From contig NZ_CP114413.1 of the NCBI RefSeq assembly GCF_027270315.1, positions 6,386,001 through 6,450,000 on the forward strand: a stretch of DNA of 64,000 bases. Reading direction: 5' to 3'. Positions within the stretch are counted from its first letter, which is position 1, and each line of letters begins with the position of its first letter. This stretch comes from Streptomyces cinnabarinus (GTDB taxonomy: Bacteria > Actinomycetota > Actinomycetes > Streptomycetales > Streptomycetaceae). Below the pieces are notes generated by a model. The model did no database searches. It was not told the DNA's origin and saw only the letters and a list, made by a program, of their open reading frames with translations. Shown here in pieces: positions 25,313 to 34,349 of the stretch. A program made the position numbers and the translations under genes.

Positions 25313-26419
25313 ATGCCTAAGCCCGGAGAACTCACATTCGTCGCCCCGCGCGGAGCCAAGAAGCCGCCGCGGCATCTCGCCGATCTCTCGCCCGCCGAGC
25401 GCAAGGACGCCGTCGCGGCGGTCGGGGAGAAGCCGTTTCGTGCCAAGCAGCTCTCGCAGCACTACTTCGCGCGGTACACCCACGACCCCGAGCAGTGGAC
25501 CGACATCCCTGCCGGGGCGCGCGGAAAGCTGCGCGAGGAGCTGTTCCCCGAGCTGATGACGGTAGTACGGCATCTGTCGACCGACCAGGGGACCACCCGT
25601 AAGACGCTGTGGCGGCTGTTCGACGGGACGCTCGTCGAGTCGGTGTTGATGCGGTATCCGGACCGGGTGACCATGTGCATCAGTTCGCAGGCGGGGTGCG
25701 GGATGAACTGCCCGTTCTGCGCGACCGGGCAGGCCGGGCTCGACCGGAATCTGTCCACCGCCGAGATCGTCCATCAGATCGTCGACGGGATGCGGGCGCT
25801 GCGGGACGGGGAGGTGCCCGGTGGGCCCGCCCGGCTGTCCAACATCGTCTTCATGGGCATGGGCGAGCCGCTCGCCAACTACAACCGGGTCGTCGGGTCC
25901 ATCCGGCGGCTCACCGACCCCGAGCCGGACGGGCTCGGGCTGTCACAGCGCGGGATCACCGTCTCCACCGTCGGTCTCGTCCCGGCCATCCACCGGTTCT
26001 CCGACGAGGGCTTCAAATGCCGGCTCGCGATCTCGCTGCACGCGCCCGACGACGAGCTGCGTGACACCCTCGTCCCCGTGAACACGCGGTGGAAGGTGCG
26101 CGAGGTCCTCGACGCGGGCTTCGAGTACTCCGCGAAGTCCGGGCGCCGGCTGTCCATCGAGTACGCGCTCATCCGGGACATCAACGACCAGGCCTGGCGC
26201 GGTGACCGGCTCGGGCGGCTGCTCAAGGGCAAGCCCGTGCATGTGAACCTGATTCCGCTGAATCCGACTCCGGGGTCCAAGTGGACCGCCTCGCGGCCCG
26301 AGGACGAGAAGGCGTTCGTGGAGGCCATCGCCGCCCACGGGGTGCCGGTGACCGTCCGGGACACCCGAGGTCAGGAGATCGACGGGGCGTGTGGTCAGCT
26401 CGCGGCCACCGAGCGGTAG
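25313..26419 (+). CDS. rlmN: Dual-specificity 23S rRNA/tRNA m2A methyltransferase
   Basis: A 368-residue radical SAM enzyme. The C-x3-C-x2-C iron-sulfur motif is in GCGMNCPFCATG, and GTVSTVGL-like and SLHAPDDELRDTLVPVN strands fit RlmN, with the conserved Cys near the end (DGACGQL) used in the methylation mechanism. It modifies A2503 of 23S rRNA and A37 of some tRNAs. ATG 25313 begins MPKPGELTFVAPRGA. Confidence 0.95.
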   Translation: MPKPGELTFVAPRGAKKPPRHLADLSPAERKDAVAAVGEKPFRAKQLSQHYFARYTHDPEQWTDIPAGARGKLREELFPELMTVVRHLSTDQGTTRKTLWRLFDGTLVESVLMRYPDRVTMCISSQAGCGMNCPFCATGQAGLDRNLSTAEIVHQIVDGMRALRDGEVPGGPARLSNIVFMGMGEPLANYNRVVGSIRRLTDPEPDGLGLSQRGITVSTVGLVPAIHRFSDEGFKCRLAISLHAPDDELRDTLVPVNTRWKVREVLDAGFEYSAKSGRRLSIEYALIRDINDQAWRGDRLGRLLKGKPVHVNLIPLNPTPGSKWTASRPEDEKAFVEAIAAHGVPVTVRDTRGQEIDGACGQLAATER

Positions 26420-26455
26420 TCTGAGCGCGTACATCCGTACGCACATCTTCATATC

Positions 26456-26545
26456 CGACAGGGGAGCGCCACAGCGCTGAGAGTGCGGGACAGGCCGCAG
26501 ACCCTCTGAACCTGGCCCAGGTCATTCTGGGTAGGGAGATCGGTC
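26456..26545 (+). promoter_or_regulatory. TPP riboswitch (THI element)
   Basis: The conserved core is readable: CTGAGAGTGCGG (26477-26488), CCGCAGACCC, then CTGAACCTGGCCCAGG and CATTCTGGGTAGGGAGAT. This aptamer binds thiamine pyrophosphate and shuts off expression of the ABC transporter 90 bp downstream, which starts with a strong AGGAGG site at 26619-26624. Confidence 0.95.
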
Positions 26546-26630
26546 GTCACTCAAGCTGTTGCGCCCTGCCCGGAAGCTGCCGCTCCGGGCAGGGCCGCGT
26601 CTCTTCCTGGTCCACTCCAGGAGGAATTCA

Positions 26631-27716
26631 GTGAGCATCACCAAGAAGGCCACGGTCATGGCCGTCGGCCTCGGTCTCGTCACGCTGCCCACGCTGGCCG
26701 CGTGCGGGTCGTCCGACAGCGGCGACTCGGGCGACTCCAAGACCGTCACGCTCGTCAGCCACAACTCGTGGGCCGTGTCCAAGGACGTCCTCGCCGAGTT
26801 CGAGAAGAGCTCCGGGTACCAGGTCAAGGTCCTGGAGGACGGCGACGCCGGGCAGGCCGTCAACAAGGCCATCCTCACCAAGGACAACCCGCAGGGCGAC
26901 GTCTTCTTCGGCGTCGACAACACCCTGCTGTCCCGGGCGCTCGACAACGGGCTCTTCCAGCCGTACGAGGCCAAGGGGTCCGACCTGATCGTGCCGGAGT
27001 TCCGGGCCGACACGGACAAGCACCGGGTCACGCCGATCGACACCGGCGACATCTGCGTCAACTACGACAAGCAGTATTTCGAGGACCACAAGCTGACGCC
27101 GCCGTCGACCTTCGACGACCTGATCAAGCCCGAGTACAAGAACCTCCTGGTCACCGAGAACGCCTCGACCTCCTCGCCCGGCCTCGGCTTCCTGCTCGGC
27201 ACCGCCGCGCAGTACGGGGACGACGGCTGGCAGGACTACTGGACGAAGCTGAAGGCCAACGGCGTGAAGGTCGTCGACGGCTGGGAGCAGGCCTACAACG
27301 AGGAGTTCTCCGGTTCCGCCGGCGGCAAGGCCGCGAAGGCGGAGCGGCCGCTGGTCGTCTCGTACGCCTCCTCGCCGCCCGCCGAGGTGATCTACGGCGA
27401 TCCCAAGCCAACCACCGCGCCCACCGGCGTCGCCGAGGGCACCTGCTTCCGGCAGGTCGAGTACGCCGGTCTGCTGAGCAACGCCAAGAACACCGAGGGC
27501 GGCAAGGCGCTGCTCGACTTCCTGGTCAGCAAGCCGTTCCAGGACGACATGCCGCTCAACATGTTCGTCTACCCGGTCCGCGAGGGCGCCCAGGTGCCCC
27601 AGGAGTTCGTGAAGTACGGTCCGCGGGCCGAGGACCCGCAGACCATGGACCCCGAGAAGATCGCCGACCACCGCGATGAGTGGGTCAAGTCGTGGACCTC
27701 GCTCGTACTGAAGTAG
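26631..27716 (+). CDS. thiB: Thiamine ABC transporter substrate-binding lipoprotein
   Basis: A 361-residue lipoprotein: lipobox TLAACGSS after a short signal peptide, then a periplasmic-binding-type fold of the ThiB/TbpA group (TVTLVSHNSWAVSKDVLAEF, FFGVDNTLLSRAL, TGDICVNYDKQYF). GTG 26631 has AGGAGG 7 bp upstream. The TPP riboswitch in front makes thiamine or a phosphorylated form the likely cargo. Confidence 0.9.
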   Translation: MSITKKATVMAVGLGLVTLPTLAACGSSDSGDSGDSKTVTLVSHNSWAVSKDVLAEFEKSSGYQVKVLEDGDAGQAVNKAILTKDNPQGDVFFGVDNTLLSRALDNGLFQPYEAKGSDLIVPEFRADTDKHRVTPIDTGDICVNYDKQYFEDHKLTPPSTFDDLIKPEYKNLLVTENASTSSPGLGFLLGTAAQYGDDGWQDYWTKLKANGVKVVDGWEQAYNEEFSGSAGGKAAKAERPLVVSYASSPPAEVIYGDPKPTTAPTGVAEGTCFRQVEYAGLLSNAKNTEGGKALLDFLVSKPFQDDMPLNMFVYPVREGAQVPQEFVKYGPRAEDPQTMDPEKIADHRDEWVKSWTSLVLK

Positions 27717-29353
27717 CCCGCCCGAGGAGGCACGCGGCGCGGCTGGGTCTGATGGCCCTGCCCGTCGCGTTCTTCGGCGTCTTCTTCGCCTACCCCGTCA
27801 CCGCGATCGTCGCGCGCGGTCTGCACGCCGACGGGGCCTGGCACTTCGGCCGGATCTGGGATGTCGTGGCCCAGCCGGACATCCGGCACGTCCTGTGGTT
27901 CACCACCTGGCAGGCCCTCGCCTCGACCGCGCTGACCCTGCTGGTCGCACTGCCCGGCGCCTATGTCTTCGCGCGCTACGACTTCCCCGGCAAGCAGGTG
28001 CTGCGGGCCGTGGTGACGGTGCCGTTCGTGCTGCCGACGGTCGTCGTCGGTACGGCCTTCCTGGCGCTGGTCGGCCGGGGCGGACTGCTCGACGAGCTGT
28101 GGGGTCTACGGCTGGACACCACCGTGTGGGCGATCCTGCTGGCGCATGTCTTCTTCAACTACGCGGTCGCCGTGCGCACCGTCGGCGGACTGTGGGCGCA
28201 GCTCGATCCACGGCAGGAGGAGGCGGCCCGGATGCTCGGGGCGTCGCGCTTCAAGGCCTGGCGGCAGATCACCCTGCCCGCCCTCGGCCCGGCCGTGGCC
28301 GCCGCCACCCTGATGGTCTTCCTGTTCACCTTCACCTCCTTCGGTGTCGTGCAGATCCTCGGCGGCCCCACCTTCTCCACCCTCGAAGTGGAGATCTACC
28401 GCCAGACCTCCGAGATCTTCGACCTGGCCACGGCCGCGGTCCTCACCCTCGTCCAGTTCGTGGCCGTCGGCGCGATCCTCGCCGTGCACGCCTGGACGGT
28501 ACGGCGGCGGGAGACCGCGCTGCGGCTGGTGGACGCCTCGCTGACCGCGCGCCGGCCGCGCGGAGCCGGGCAGTGGGCGCTGCTGGCCGGCGTCCTGGTC
28601 ACCATCGTCGTACTGCTCCTGCTGCCCCTCGCCGTGCTGGTGCAGCGGTCCCTGGACGCGCCCGGGTTCGCCTACTACCGGGAGCTGACCTCGGCCGACC
28701 GCGGGGTCTTCCTGGTCCCGCCGATCGAGGCGATCGGGAACTCGCTGGAGTACGCCGCGGTCGCGACCGCCGTCGCCGTGGTGATCGGCGGACTCGCCGC
28801 CGCCGCGCTGACCCGACGGGACGCGGGACGGTTCGTACGGGGCTTCGACGCGCTGCTGATGCTGCCGCTCGGGGTGTCCGCGGTGACCGTCGGGTTCGGG
28901 TTCCTGATCGCTCTGGACGAGCCGCCGCTCGATCTGCGGGCCAGCTGGATCCTGGTGCCGCTCGCCCAGGCACTCGTGGGCGTCCCCTTCGTCGTACGGA
29001 CCATGCTGCCCGTGCTGCGCGCCGTGGATCAGCGGCTGCGGGAGGCGGCGGCCGTGCTCGGGGCGTCGCCGTGGCGGGTGTGGCGGGAGGTGGATCTGCC
29101 GATGGTGCGGCGGGCGCTGCTGATCGCGGCCGGGTTCGCCTTCGCCGTGTCGCTGGGGGAGTTCGGGGCGACCGTGTTCATCGCGCGGCCGGACAATCCG
29201 ACGCTGCCGGTCGCGGTGGCCAAGCTGCTCGGCCGGGCCGGTCAGCTCAACTACGGCCAGGCGATGGCCCTTTCGACGATTCTGATGGTGGTGTGCGCGG
29301 TGGCGCTGCTGGTGCTGGAGCGGCTGCGGACCGATCGGACGGGGGAGTTCTGA
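27692..29353 (+). CDS. thiP: Thiamine ABC transporter permease
   Basis: A 553-residue permease of the ThiP type, two fused membrane halves of about six segments each. Each half has an EAA loop: EEAARMLGASRFKAWRQITL and REAAAVLGASPWRVWREVDL, which dock the ATPase. It starts inside the end of thiB (GTG 27692; GTG 27680 is an alternative) and its stop overlaps thiQ (TGATG), so the three genes form one coupled operon. Confidence 0.9.
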   Translation: MDLARTEVARPRRHAARLGLMALPVAFFGVFFAYPVTAIVARGLHADGAWHFGRIWDVVAQPDIRHVLWFTTWQALASTALTLLVALPGAYVFARYDFPGKQVLRAVVTVPFVLPTVVVGTAFLALVGRGGLLDELWGLRLDTTVWAILLAHVFFNYAVAVRTVGGLWAQLDPRQEEAARMLGASRFKAWRQITLPALGPAVAAATLMVFLFTFTSFGVVQILGGPTFSTLEVEIYRQTSEIFDLATAAVLTLVQFVAVGAILAVHAWTVRRRETALRLVDASLTARRPRGAGQWALLAGVLVTIVVLLLLPLAVLVQRSLDAPGFAYYRELTSADRGVFLVPPIEAIGNSLEYAAVATAVAVVIGGLAAAALTRRDAGRFVRGFDALLMLPLGVSAVTVGFGFLIALDEPPLDLRASWILVPLAQALVGVPFVVRTMLPVLRAVDQRLREAAAVLGASPWRVWREVDLPMVRRALLIAAGFAFAVSLGEFGATVFIARPDNPTLPVAVAKLLGRAGQLNYGQAMALSTILMVVCAVALLVLERLRTDRTGEF

Positions 29354-30381
29354 TGCTGCTGAGCCTGGAGAACGCGACCGTGCGGTTCGGCGGGCGGGCC
29401 GTGCTCGACGCGGTGGACCTGTCGGTGGCCGAGCACGAGGTGGTGTGCGTTCTCGGGCCGAGCGGCAGCGGCAAGTCGACGCTGCTGCGGGCGGTCGCGG
29501 GCTTGCAGCCGCTGGACGCGGGGCGGGTGGCGCTCGACGGGAACGACCAGAACGGGATTCCCGCGCACCGGCGGGGAGTCGGGCTGATGTTCCAGGATCA
29601 TCAGCTCTTTCCGCAGCGGGACGTGGGCGGGAATGTTGCCTTCGGGCTGCGGATGCACGGGGCTTCAAAGGCGGAACAGGCCGACCGGGTACGCGAGTTG
29701 CTGGACCTCGTCGGGCTTCCCGGCGCCGCCCGCAGGGCCGTGGCCTCGCTCTCCGGTGGGGAGCAGCAGCGGGTGGCGCTGGCGCGGGCGCTGGCGCCCA
29801 GGCCGCGGCTGCTGATGCTCGACGAGCCGCTCGGGCAGCTCGACCGCTCGCTGCGGGAGCGTCTGGTGATGGAACTGCGGGAACTGTTCAGTGAGTTGGG
29901 TACCACCGTGCTCGCGGTGACGCACGACCAGGGCGAGGCCTTCGCTCTGGCCGACCGGGTCGTGGTGATGCGGGACGGGCGGATCGCCCAGACGGGGACG
30001 CCACTTGAGGTGTGGCAACGGCCGGCGGACGAGTTCGTGGCCCGGTTCCTCGGCTTCGACAACGTGGTCCCGGCGACGGTCGCCGGGCAGGCCGCCGCCA
30101 CGCCCTGGGGCAAGCTGCCGGTGCCCGACGACACTCCTGAGGGCCCTCGTACGCTGCTCGTCCGGCCCGCGGGGGTGCGGCTGGTCGCCGCCGACCAGGG
30201 GCTTCGCTGCACGGTGGCCGCCCGGACGTTCAAGGGCACGCATGTCGCCGTACACCTTCAGCCTGAGGATGCGCCTCGGCTGGAGGCCGCGTGTGCGCTC
30301 CGCGCGGCGCCGGGGGTGGGGGATGAGGTTGGGGTGGAGTTCGATGCGGCGGAGGTTGTTGTGCTGGCGGAGCCGCGGTAG
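29353..30381 (+). CDS. thiQ: Thiamine ABC transporter ATPase
   Basis: A 342-residue ABC ATPase with GPSGSGKSTLL, FQDHQLFPQRDV, signature LSGGEQQRVALARAL and Walker B LLMLDEPLGQLD. The C-terminal 110 residues form a TOBE-like extension, longer than in proteobacterial ThiQ. Last gene of the riboswitch-controlled operon. Confidence 0.9.
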   Translation: MLLSLENATVRFGGRAVLDAVDLSVAEHEVVCVLGPSGSGKSTLLRAVAGLQPLDAGRVALDGNDQNGIPAHRRGVGLMFQDHQLFPQRDVGGNVAFGLRMHGASKAEQADRVRELLDLVGLPGAARRAVASLSGGEQQRVALARALAPRPRLLMLDEPLGQLDRSLRERLVMELRELFSELGTTVLAVTHDQGEAFALADRVVVMRDGRIAQTGTPLEVWQRPADEFVARFLGFDNVVPATVAGQAAATPWGKLPVPDDTPEGPRTLLVRPAGVRLVAADQGLRCTVAARTFKGTHVAVHLQPEDAPRLEAACALRAAPGVGDEVGVEFDAAEVVVLAEPR

Positions 30382-30403
30382 GTGCGTGCTTGACTGCTGC
30401 GCC

Positions 30404-30443
30404 GTCGTGGCTTGTCGCGCAGTTCCCCGCGCCCCTGGGCGGG
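30404..30443. repeat. Dispersed streptomycete intergenic repeat
   Basis: The stretch containing TCGCGCAGTTCCCCGCGCCC is one I know to recur many times between genes in Streptomyces genomes. Here it sits just after thiQ. Its function is undescribed as far as I know; the copy number cannot be judged from one window. Confidence 0.5.
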
Positions 30444-30446
30444 TGA

Positions 30447-30487
30447 AGCGGGCCATCCTCGGGCCGAGGCCGGAGTGATGGCCCGCT
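30447..30487. terminator. Bidirectional terminator between thiQ and the LAETG gene
   Basis: A perfect 11-bp stem (agcgggccatc and its complement) with a 19-nt loop lies between two convergent genes. Confidence 0.7.
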
Positions 30488-30494
30488 CCCAAGG

Positions 30495-31196
30495 TCAGCG
30501 CGTGCCGCGCTTGCGCAGGCCGAAGAAGACCGCGCCGCCGCCGATCGCGACCAGAGCGACCGCGATGCCCGCGATCAGGGGGGTGTTGGAGTCGGCGCCG
30601 GTCTCGGCGAGGTTGGACTCACCGGCCGGGGACGGGGCGTTGCTGGAGGTGTCCGCGGGAGGGGTGCTCTCGCCCTCGGAGGGGGACGGAGCCGGGGAGG
30701 ACTCCTCCTCGGCCGGGGTGGAGGCGTCGTCCGACGGCGTCGCGGACGGGCTGTCCGACGGGGCCGGGGTGTCCTCCTTCTTGCAGGCCGTGGACGGGGT
30801 CGTCAGATTCGGCTTGATGTCCTCGTCGACCTGGTTGCCGGCCTTGACGTGGATGCGGTACTCCGCGTCCGGCTTCCAGTCCTCGGCGAAGGTGATGGTG
30901 ACACCCTCGCGCGAGCCCTCGACCACCTGCTCGCCGACCTTCTTCAGATCGGCGCCGTTGTTCTGGAGGTAGACGGTGACCGTGGCCGGAACGCCGGTGG
31001 GGTCGACGTCGGTGACGGTGATGACACCGTTGTCACCGTCGCACTTGGCCTCGGCGGAGAACTCGTTGATGTTGCACGCGAACGCGTTGCCGCCGACACC
31101 GAGCACGAGTGCGGCCGAGGCGGAGGCGAGGCCGAGCACGCGCGCGGAACGGGCGACGGTACGGCGGGATATCGGCAAAGCGGACAGGACTGCCAC
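30495..31196 (-). CDS. LAETG-anchored cell-wall surface protein
   Basis: A 233-residue exported protein. A long signal peptide (RRTVARSARVLGLASASAAL) is followed by a beta-rich domain with three Cys (residues 41-138), a Ser/Pro/Glu-rich stalk and a sorting signal LAETG at 196-200 with hydrophobic helix and RKR tail. LAETG is the sortase E motif of streptomycetes. GTG 31196 has GAAGGAC upstream. The outer domain has no assigned function. Confidence 0.88.
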   Translation of the reverse strand: MAVLSALPISRRTVARSARVLGLASASAALVLGVGGNAFACNINEFSAEAKCDGDNGVITVTDVDPTGVPATVTVYLQNNGADLKKVGEQVVEGSREGVTITFAEDWKPDAEYRIHVKAGNQVDEDIKPNLTTPSTACKKEDTPAPSDSPSATPSDDASTPAEEESSPAPSPSEGESTPPADTSSNAPSPAGESNLAETGADSNTPLIAGIAVALVAIGGGAVFFGLRKRGTR

Positions 31197-31346
31197 GTTT
31201 GTCCTTCACATGTTGCGCATATGCGGGGGGTTGGGGGAGCGGTGACACGGGCGCATCTCCACTCCCAGGAGGCTCACAGGTTTATAAGCGCTGCGTAAGT
31301 AGTGTCAACGCATATGCCGGACAAGGGCCTTGGCTTTGCCCTCTTA

Positions 31347-32468
31347 TTAACCGCCGAGACGTTTCAGCGCCTCCGGAGCCTCCTCGATCCGGTCGACCAG
31401 GGCGATACGGGACTCCATGGACCGCTCCCGCGCGAGCGACCGGAGCAGCGGCCACGTCGGCAGCTTCTCCGTCCAGTGCTCCCGGTTGACCAGCACCATC
31501 GGCGTGGGCTCGCCGCGCGACTCGTAGTAGTTCGGCGTCGCGTTGTCGAAGATCTCCTGTACGGTGCCGGCGGCCCCCGGCAGGAAGACCACACCGGCGT
31601 TGGCGCGGGCCAGCAGGCCGTCCTCGCGGGTCGCGTTGGCGAAGTACTTGGCGATGTGCGCGGCGAAGGGATTCGGCGGCTCATGGCCGTAGAACCAGGT
31701 CGGGATGCCGATCGAGGCGCCGCCCTTGGGCCAGCGGGTGCGGACCTCGAAGGCGGCCGTCGCCCAGGCGGTGATGGACGGGGTGAACTTCGGGTCCCTC
31801 GCGAGGAGTCCGAGGGCCTCGGTGAGCATCTCGTCCCCGTACGGGGCGGCGTACGCGCCGAGGTTCGCGGCCTCCATCGCGCCGGGTCCGCCGCCGGTGG
31901 CGACGGTGAGTCCGGCCCGGGTCAGCTCGCGGCCGAGGCGGGCGGCACCGGCGTAGGCGTCCGTGCCGCGGGCCATCGCGTGGCCGCCCATGACGCCCAC
32001 GACCCTTGCTCCGCGCAGGAGTTCGTCGAGGGCGTCGGAGACGGCGTCGTCGTGGACGGAGCGCAGCATCGACGCGAGTATGTCGCCGTCCGCCTTGGTC
32101 TGCTGGAACCAGGCGTAGGTGAGCGCGTCGGGGGTGTGCTCATAACCCTTGTCCAGATGGGCGAAGAGCTCGTCCGGGGTGTAGAGCAGACCGCGGTACG
32201 GATCGAAGGGCAGGTCCGGGACCGGCGGGAAGACCATGGCACCGTCCGCGCGGATCTTCGCGGCGGCGTTCTCGCGCATCGGGCAGCCGAGGAATATGGC
32301 GCCCGCGGTGTCGGTGGCGAGCAGTTCGCGCGTACGGTCCGTCAGATCGACGGCCTGGATCCGGAATCCGGCGAGCGTGCCGCGCGCGGAGACGGTGGCG
32401 TCGAACTCCTGGAGCGTCTCGATCTCACGGTCGTCGTGGTGGGCCGCATGGGCGGGCATCGTCTGCAC
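31347..32468 (-). CDS. LOG family protein (nucleotide-binding, TIGR00725-like/Rossmann)
   Basis: A 373-residue protein with a LOG domain in the middle: GVMGGHAMARGTDAY, ATGGGPGAMEAAN and PGAAGTVQEIFD, the latter with Ala in place of the second Gly of the usual PGGxGT-E motif. LOG proteins release the base from nucleoside monophosphates, as in cytokinin activation; this long form has extra N- and C-terminal segments and an unknown substrate. It starts at GTG 32468. Confidence 0.8.
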   Translation of the reverse strand: MQTMPAHAAHHDDREIETLQEFDATVSARGTLAGFRIQAVDLTDRTRELLATDTAGAIFLGCPMRENAAAKIRADGAMVFPPVPDLPFDPYRGLLYTPDELFAHLDKGYEHTPDALTYAWFQQTKADGDILASMLRSVHDDAVSDALDELLRGARVVGVMGGHAMARGTDAYAGAARLGRELTRAGLTVATGGGPGAMEAANLGAYAAPYGDEMLTEALGLLARDPKFTPSITAWATAAFEVRTRWPKGGASIGIPTWFYGHEPPNPFAAHIAKYFANATREDGLLARANAGVVFLPGAAGTVQEIFDNATPNYYESRGEPTPMVLVNREHWTEKLPTWPLLRSLARERSMESRIALVDRIEEAPEALKRLGG

Positions 32469-32512
32469 GCGCCCATGCTAGACACGGCGGCCGTGGCTTC
32501 CGACGCGGGCTC

Positions 32513-32920
32513 TCAGCCCTCGATCGCGGCCGGGTCCATCCATACGACCTCCCAGCTGTGGCCGTCGAGGTCGTCGAAGCCGCGGCCGTACATGAAGTCC
32601 ATGTCCTGGACCTTGTCCGAGGCGGTGCCGCCGGCGGCGACGGCCTTCTCCACCAGCTCGTCGACCTTCTCGCGGCTCTCGGCGCTCAGACAGATCGCCA
32701 CCTCGCTGGTCTTCGTGGCGTCCGCGATCTCCTTGTCGGTGAACGTCGCGTAGAACGGCTTGGTGAGGAGCATCGTCACGATGGTCTCGCTGATCACGAC
32801 ACTCGCCGCGTTCTCGTCGCTGAACTGGGGGTTGATCGAGTAGCCCAGCTCCGTGAAGAACTTCTTGGAGGCGTCGAGGTCGGCGACGGGCAGGTTCACG
32901 AAGATCATCTGCTGGTACAT
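32513..32920 (-). CDS. VOC family (glyoxalase-like) protein
   Basis: A 135-residue VOC fold starting MYQQMIFVNLPVADLDASKKF, with the second module ending FDDLDGHSWEVVWMDP. Proteins of this PhnB/glyoxalase-like group bind metal and small ligands; the exact reaction is unknown. The frame is open for 250 codons upstream but that part is Pro/Ser/Ala-rich shadow sequence. It lies 44 bp upstream of the LOG gene on the same strand. Confidence 0.88.
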   Translation of the reverse strand: MYQQMIFVNLPVADLDASKKFFTELGYSINPQFSDENAASVVISETIVTMLLTKPFYATFTDKEIADATKTSEVAICLSAESREKVDELVEKAVAAGGTASDKVQDMDFMYGRGFDDLDGHSWEVVWMDPAAIEG

Positions 32921-33029
32921 CTGGAGTCTCTCCCATCGGGGTCGGTCTGTTCGGTTGGGTAGACCGGGGGCCGGGGCGGAACTCAACGCGGTCCCGTGAT
33001 TTTTTTCGTACGGATTTCCCGGGGCGTGC

Positions 33030-34349
33030 TCAGCGGGCGAGGGGGAGGGCCGCGAGTTCGGCGACGACCAGCGTGAGCGGGCCGAACGCGGCCAGGAGCG
33101 CGCCCGCGCGGAGGGCGGCGGCGCCGCGGAGCGTCGTGGGCGGGGCGCCGAGGCGGAGCAGGGCGGCGGTGGTGCCGGCCCTGGCCTGTCGTGCTTCCAC
33201 GGCCGCCGTGATGAGGGTGGCGACCGCGCAGCCGGTGACCACGGTCGCGCCGAGGGTGGTGAGGGGGCCGAGGGCGCGGCCGTCGGCGTCCGGGTCGTGG
33301 AGTACGGCCATGGCGTACGCGGCGGAGGCCACGGCGCAGACGACGCCGAGGGGGCGGCCGATGCGGGTGGCCTCCTCCATGAGGACTCGGCCGGCGAGGA
33401 GGCGGAGGGCGCCCGGGCGGAGGGACTGGAGGAGGCGGCCGCAGAGGTGGGTGAGGCCGGGGCCGGCGAGGGCCAGGCCGATGGCGGTGAGGGCCCAGCC
33501 GACGAGCACTGCGGCGGGGCCGGTGGGGAGGCCGCCCGGCATGGGGGCGGAGGGGGTGGTGGCGGTGCTGGCGTATGCCTCCACGGCGAGGCCGGCGGCG
33601 AGGATGGCGGTGCCCCAGGGGAGGCCGGAGGGGGGTGCGGTGGGTGCGTCCGGTGCCGCCTCGGCGACACGACTGCCCGCGGGCTCCGTGGATACGGTCG
33701 CGGCGCGGCTGCTCGCGGGTTCCGTACGGCGCATCCGCGCGCCGAACCTTCCGTACGCGCCGAACGTCTCCCGTGCCCCCGAACCGCCGTACGCCCCGAA
33801 GCGGCCGTAGCGGCGTGGGCCTTCGGCAGGTGGCTTTGTCTCTCTTGGGCGCACGGTGAAGGCCACGGCCAGGGATGCCGCTGCCGGGACCAGGGTCAGC
33901 AGGGTCAGGGCCGCCGGGAGGGGGAGGGGCTCCGAGGCTGCCAGGAAGTCCGCCGCCGCTCCGTCGAAGGGCATGCCCGTCAGGTCGCCTCGCAGATGGA
34001 GGAAGAAGAGCAGGGCCAGCATCGAGCCGAGCAGGGTCGACAGGGCCGTTGTCGTGGCCGAGACGGCCATCAGGCGGTACGGGCCGAGGCCGATCGCCGC
34101 CAGGCCGGGGCGGGGGCGGGTGCCGGGGTCCGTGCGGGACACCGCCACCGCGAAGTGGACCGTTGCCGCCAGGGGGGCCGCGCACCAGGTGAGGCGGAGG
34201 AAGGACGTGCCGGGGGAGCCGGGGTGGGTCATCGCGTGGCCCAGGGCGCACAGGAGCAGGAAGCCCGTGCCCGCCGAGGCCGACGCCACCAGCAGGCGGC
34301 GCAGTTGTACGGCGGGACGGGCGCGGCGGGTCAGACGGAGAGCGAGCAC
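33030..34349 (-). CDS. ABC transporter permease-like membrane protein
   Basis: A 439-residue membrane protein with roughly ten hydrophobic segments in two groups, split by a cytoplasmic linker at about 170-240 that carries YGRFGAYG-type repeats. The start overlaps the ATPase gene by 19 bp, so the pair forms an ABC exporter of the FtsX/MacB-like kind found in streptomycetes, cargo unknown. The family assignment rests mainly on this pairing and on the ending VVAELAALPLAR. Confidence 0.7.
   Translation of the reverse strand: MLALRLTRRARPAVQLRRLLVASASAGTGFLLLCALGHAMTHPGSPGTSFLRLTWCAAPLAATVHFAVAVSRTDPGTRPRPGLAAIGLGPYRLMAVSATTTALSTLLGSMLALLFFLHLRGDLTGMPFDGAAADFLAASEPLPLPAALTLLTLVPAAASLAVAFTVRPRETKPPAEGPRRYGRFGAYGGSGARETFGAYGRFGARMRRTEPASSRAATVSTEPAGSRVAEAAPDAPTAPPSGLPWGTAILAAGLAVEAYASTATTPSAPMPGGLPTGPAAVLVGWALTAIGLALAGPGLTHLCGRLLQSLRPGALRLLAGRVLMEEATRIGRPLGVVCAVASAAYAMAVLHDPDADGRALGPLTTLGATVVTGCAVATLITAAVEARQARAGTTAALLRLGAPPTTLRGAAALRAGALLAAFGPLTLVVAELAALPLAR

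Noticed and set aside
27895..30381. An 828-codon frame extending thiQ upstream through the permease gene
   Set aside because: The ABC domain begins at ATG 29,353, which overlaps the thiP stop as expected for coupled genes. The upstream part is a shadow of thiP.
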